Shown: piece by piece, positions 61,062-64,000 of the stretch
Layout of the letters: the number at the start of each line of letters is the position of its first letter
Numbering within the stretch: the first letter of the stretch is position 1
NCBI GenBank assembly: GCA_019918135.1
Contig: WBZZ01006897.1
Coordinates: 192,501-256,500 of the forward strand
Length of the DNA: 64,000 bases
Origin: Paulinella micropora
Lineage: Eukaryota > Cercozoa > Imbricatea > Euglyphida > Paulinellidae
Direction: 5' to 3'
The notes under the pieces: model-generated
The model's input: only the letters and a program-made list of their open reading frames with translations
Told to the model about the DNA's origin: nothing
Database searches by the model: none
Made by a program: the position numbers and the translations under genes

Positions 61062-63311
61062 ATGGCCGCAAGCAGGCCAGTGTTTCGGTTAGAACGCAAT
61101 CCCGAGAACTTCGCTGCCGTTACTGAGGACAGATTGAGTTCTGCCCATCAATACCTACTGGAACATGCGGACAACCCGCGAGCACGCTTAGATGTAGCGG
61201 GCCTTGAGCCTTCAGCGGCAGTGTTTCAGCTGCTGGTATTCTGCAGAGCAGACCTCGGTCTGTTGTACAAGTGGTGGCCCAAATCACGGCCCGCAACCTT
61301 CCGGTGCAAACGCTGTCTGAACAGCAGCGGCGCGGGGCCTAACCTTTCCGCGCCACAGCCTGCGCATTCACTTCCTACTCCCATCGACCTGCTCATTGAT
61401 CAATTCATGACCGACCACGACAGCTACCGCCAACTGCAGCGCTTGCTCGGGTTTATGACACCACCCAAAAAGGGCAATCTCCTCCTCCAGCGGCAGTTGT
61501 TGCGCGCCACGCGCCAAATTGCGTATGCCTTCATGACAACCAGTCGCTGGCGACGGCTGCACGAGCTGCGCACCAGCGATGAGTTTTACGAATTCTGCAG
61601 CAAACTGTGGAGCGAATGTACCGGACATATCTTGAAGGATGAACTTGCAGAATGCCTGAAAGAGGCGTGTAGTGATCGCAAACTCAGGGAAGAATTCTTA
61701 AGCCCTAGCTCCGACGTGGTGCTCGATTTGCAACATCTTCCCGACAGCAAAGAGGCCAAAAAAAATAGCTGGTTGTCTGTCCAGCGGCGCGACGGGGACA
61801 AAACGCCGCGGGCGGTCATAGTGCAAAGTCTTCCGGGTGAACTCAACTCTAGAGATCTTGTCACTCGATTGTTGCTGTTATTGAAAAAACGCACGTCCTG
61901 GCTGTACAATGTCAAGATCCTCAATTTGCATCTCGGCCAAGGTGGAATGCTCCAGGCTGCAAAGGACCTGTTAATCGACAGCCCGTCGCTGGAAGAGATC
62001 ACTATAAGTTTCGACAGCGCTAGGGGAGCGGGCGCGTTCAGAGAGTTGAGTTTCTCTGCTCTGCCCGCACTGCAATACGTGGAGGTGATCGCGCCCCACC
62101 GGCTGGATTCGCTGTACTTTCGACGTTGTACATTTCTCCCGTCGTCAGGCAGGGAATGTCTAGAAATTCGTGCCTGCGTGGACAAGTGGTATTTCGAGAA
62201 TATTCAGGTCCACGCCGCGCAAGAGCCTAACTTGTACGTAGACTGGGCGACGATGGCCTGCAACCAAGTAGCAATTTCGAACAGCCCGGGGGTGTCTCTC
62301 GCGGGGCTTGCGGAGGCCCCAAAGCCGATCCAGTTCGTACCTCGCAACCAACCCCCGGCGGCCGCGCTATCGTGGTGGCCGTTCGCTGTTGCACAGGAGG
62401 ACCTGGCTGCCAAGATTTTAGACGGCCAGGCTGATTATAGAGTTGTTCTTTCAGCACCCTCTGCACAGCAGCTCGAGCAAGCGCTGTGCGCCAGGGGGCA
62501 GGACAAATTGATCGTCAAGAACTTCCGGGGCAGCTGGCCCAAAGTAGAGTCCCAGGCCCGGAGGATATTGGAAATGAAAGACTGCTCGCCCTGCATCTAT
62601 CAGCATGCCGAAACAGTCATTTATACAAGCTCTGAGGCGCAGGATGTCTTATCAATCACGTGCAGCCCAAGAAAAGAGCAGGCAAGCTTCACTGTTAAGT
62701 TGGAATGCAAAATTACCCTGCGACTAGAGCTGGGAACAGACTCACCCGCGAACAGAGAAGTGACACCGTTAGTCTTGGTATGCAAAACACCTCCGCCTCC
62801 TCATGTCTCGGCAAACCCGCAGGTTCGCGAACGCCTCACGGTGCAGATAAACTGCGACCAGTGGTCTATAAACGAAACGCGCTTTGCAGCCAGGGTCCGG
62901 AACTTCCAGACCCTGTTCCTGAACGGTCTCGAGTCCGACATCGACTTGTCCCGGCTAAATGTTAAAATCAGCCGGCTCGTGGTCTTGCTCGCCAAGGCAG
63001 CCCCGTGGTACGAAAATCAACGCTGGCCACTCATGGTCACTACCACGTCAGCCCTGTGGAAACCTGGAGCACCCAAGCTCGTCGAGTGTACGATCAGCCT
63101 CGTCGAGAAAACGAGCGGTACGCGCGGTATGATCGTGAAGCACGATGAAATCAAATACTTTGTCGGTCTTGCGAAAACTGTAGACTTAGAAGAACCAGTA
63201 CCAGCGCCGGACCTGACGGCGTCGCAAGGTTTTCTTCCTGTCGCGATGCCGCCGCACCTGACATTCCAGCGGGGAGGTTTTACAAATTTTTTTACGCCTA
63301 AGCTACACTAG
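61062..63311 (+). CDS. Large LRR-like unknown protein
   Basis: An intact protein of 749 residues from the ATG at 61062 (MAASRPVFRLERNPENFAAV). The N-terminal 200 residues are helical with a CxxC (RCKRCLNSS) and EFYEFCSKLWSECTGH. Leucine-rich strands start near residue 270: VKILNLHLGQGGML, LEEITISFDSARG, LQYVEVIAPHRL, LTVQINCDQWSINET, RNFQTLFLNGLESDIDLSRL, LVVLLAKAAPW. It resembles in style the 516-residue protein at 3.6-5.1 kb (both have long irregular beta/LRR-like parts without F-box), but no block-by-block match was seen. No nuclear motif as clear as in its neighbours. Convergent with the cysteine-rich secreted protein. Confidence 0.7.
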   Translation: MAASRPVFRLERNPENFAAVTEDRLSSAHQYLLEHADNPRARLDVAGLEPSAAVFQLLVFCRADLGLLYKWWPKSRPATFRCKRCLNSSGAGPNLSAPQPAHSLPTPIDLLIDQFMTDHDSYRQLQRLLGFMTPPKKGNLLLQRQLLRATRQIAYAFMTTSRWRRLHELRTSDEFYEFCSKLWSECTGHILKDELAECLKEACSDRKLREEFLSPSSDVVLDLQHLPDSKEAKKNSWLSVQRRDGDKTPRAVIVQSLPGELNSRDLVTRLLLLLKKRTSWLYNVKILNLHLGQGGMLQAAKDLLIDSPSLEEITISFDSARGAGAFRELSFSALPALQYVEVIAPHRLDSLYFRRCTFLPSSGRECLEIRACVDKWYFENIQVHAAQEPNLYVDWATMACNQVAISNSPGVSLAGLAEAPKPIQFVPRNQPPAAALSWWPFAVAQEDLAAKILDGQADYRVVLSAPSAQQLEQALCARGQDKLIVKNFRGSWPKVESQARRILEMKDCSPCIYQHAETVIYTSSEAQDVLSITCSPRKEQASFTVKLECKITLRLELGTDSPANREVTPLVLVCKTPPPPHVSANPQVRERLTVQINCDQWSINETRFAARVRNFQTLFLNGLESDIDLSRLNVKISRLVVLLAKAAPWYENQRWPLMVTTTSALWKPGAPKLVECTISLVEKTSGTRGMIVKHDEIKYFVGLAKTVDLEEPVPAPDLTASQGFLPVAMPPHLTFQRGGFTNFFTPKLH

Positions 63312-63319
63312 ATTGCGCG

Positions 63320-63333
63320 ACTCCTGCAGGAGT
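63320..63333. terminator. Perfect 14-bp palindrome in convergent gap
   Basis: ACTCCTGCAGGAGT lies nine bases after the stop of the LRR-like gene and before the end of the convergent gene. Confidence 0.45.
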
Positions 63334-63490
63334 TTCTCACTCTTTTTTTATCGTCGTACAGGCTAGTTTGTAAATTGTTTTTAATAGAGGTTTTTTTTTA
63401 AAAGAAAGAATTGTGACAACCAGTTCGTGTGCACCCCCGTGAGTTTGGGGGGGGGGGGGGGGCACTACCTCGCACGTTCGATTGCCCCTA

Positions 63491-64000
63491 CTATTGGGGC
63501 GGGGTGCCGTACTCGTCGGCCATGGCCACGACCTTGGCCTTGCAAATGCCAGTGTTTGTCTCCGTGGCTCCGTTCTGGCATGCGCAGGACCAAGGAAACC
63601 TCTGGTCCCCCACGACGCGGACCAGGGCCGACAGCGTAGACTGGCCGCAGACGATTTCTTTGGTCGGCAGCGGCATCGATTTGTCAGAGGGAAAATCGCG
63701 CCGTTTGCAGCTGCAGCTCTGATCGCCCTCCGGGCGCAGGCACCTGAACTTCTTGTCCACAGCACACAGGCACTTGGCCTGCTTACCGTCGTAGTTGTAG
63801 TAGCAAGTAGGGGACACGTGGCAGGCTGGCACACAGACGCGGTCCTGGCAGAACCTGCCGCCGAAGCCCGCGTCGCACTGGCAGGCCTGGTCGTCGGCCG
63901 CTGTGCGCATCGCGGTTTCAAACCGTTCCTCGCGCGCCGCGTGCTTGAGGTAGGCCGGGAGCTGGAAACGATCCACGCGGTACGAAAAGCGGGCGAGGGG
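63491..64000 (-). CDS. Cysteine-rich EGF-like secreted/surface protein, 5' end outside the window
   Basis: The frame is open to the right edge of the window, so the N-terminus is missing. CQCDAGFGGRFCQDRVCVPAC is a classic EGF-like or laminin-EGF block (CxCxxGFxGxxC). More cysteine pairs follow (CHVSPTCYYNYDGKQAKCLC, CLRPEGDQSCSCKRR, CGQSTLSALVRV, WSCACQNGATETNTGIC). The spacing indicates two or three disulfide-knotted modules, consistent with an extracellular domain. No membrane segment before the stop. Such modules in a large DNA virus would be surface or secreted host-mimic proteins; in a host genome they would be ordinary extracellular proteins. Confidence 0.7.
   Translation of the reverse strand, partial: PLARFSYRVDRFQLPAYLKHAAREERFETAMRTAADDQACQCDAGFGGRFCQDRVCVPACHVSPTCYYNYDGKQAKCLCAVDKKFRCLRPEGDQSCSCKRRDFPSDKSMPLPTKEIVCGQSTLSALVRVVGDQRFPWSCACQNGATETNTGICKAKVVAMADEYGTPPQ

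Noticed and set aside
1-64000. tRNA or rRNA genes
   Set aside because: No cloverleaf-like segment with conserved T-loop GTTCRA and no rRNA core sequence was noticed in either strand by eye.
1-64000. Retroelement, Polinton or transposase genes
   Set aside because: No reverse transcriptase, integrase, transposase or capsid motifs were seen in any of the plausible frames.
1-64000. Spliceosomal introns as the cause of split genes
   Set aside because: Where split genes continue, no consistent GT...AG interval of intron size separates the parts; most continue with almost no gap.

Overview
The window looks like an intronless, gene-dense piece of a large nucleus-associated DNA genome of eukaryotic type: most likely a large or giant dsDNA virus of a protist, or a virus-derived stretch of a protist chromosome. 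No hallmark gene (capsid, DNA polymerase, RNA polymerase, packaging ATPase) lies in these 64 kb, so this is inference. The clues are basic nuclear-localisation motifs in many unrelated proteins, F-box and leucine-rich-repeat proteins, C2H2 zinc fingers, an SNF2-type helicase, secreted glycoproteins with N-glycosylation sequons, an AATAAA signal, small palindromes at many gene ends, tandem and dispersed intergenic repeats, and several lineage-specific paralogues. Genes are GC-rich; the spacers are full of A/T runs and G/C homopolymers.

Layout. 0-7 kb: leftward genes (F-box/LRR and unknown nuclear proteins). 6.9-8.9 kb: a large repeat zone (12-bp repeats, CA array, four 110-bp hairpin units, TG array) from which genes diverge on both sides; it is the best candidate for a replication origin or enhancer. 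9-20 kb: a protein with an internal duplication, an AAA+ ATPase of about 1,140 residues, a ten-finger zinc-finger protein with a nuclease-like C-terminal domain, and a membrane glycoprotein. 20-30 kb: a fibre-like protein, a coiled-coil protein, a GNAT acetyltransferase, a hybrid locus made of an alpha/beta-hydrolase N-terminus and a second nuclease-like domain, a glycine-rich fibre-like protein and an LRR protein, separated by three related hairpin-rich intergenic modules. 30-41 kb: an LRR protein, a novel paralogous family (member A), an SNF2-like helicase and a nicotinamidase-type hydrolase. 41-47 kb: one very long, very GC-rich ectodomain protein followed by an alpha/beta-hydrolase C-terminal fragment. 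48-64 kb: two more F-box/LRR genes, member B of the novel family, a serine-rich/(GQ)n repeat protein, a large cysteine-motif protein, an LRR-like protein, and a cysteine-rich secreted protein running off the end.

Genes mostly alternate in strand: about ten head-to-head pairs share a promoter region and about ten tail-to-tail pairs share a short 3' gap, many with a palindrome. Functionally the set suggests nuclear chromatin and ubiquitin manipulation (F-box, LRR, zinc finger, SNF2, GNAT), NAD salvage (nicotinamidase) and an outer surface (long glycoprotein, fibres, EGF-like protein). Roughly a third of the genes are interrupted at least once; whether this reflects decay, recoding or base-calling at homopolymers cannot be decided from sequence alone.
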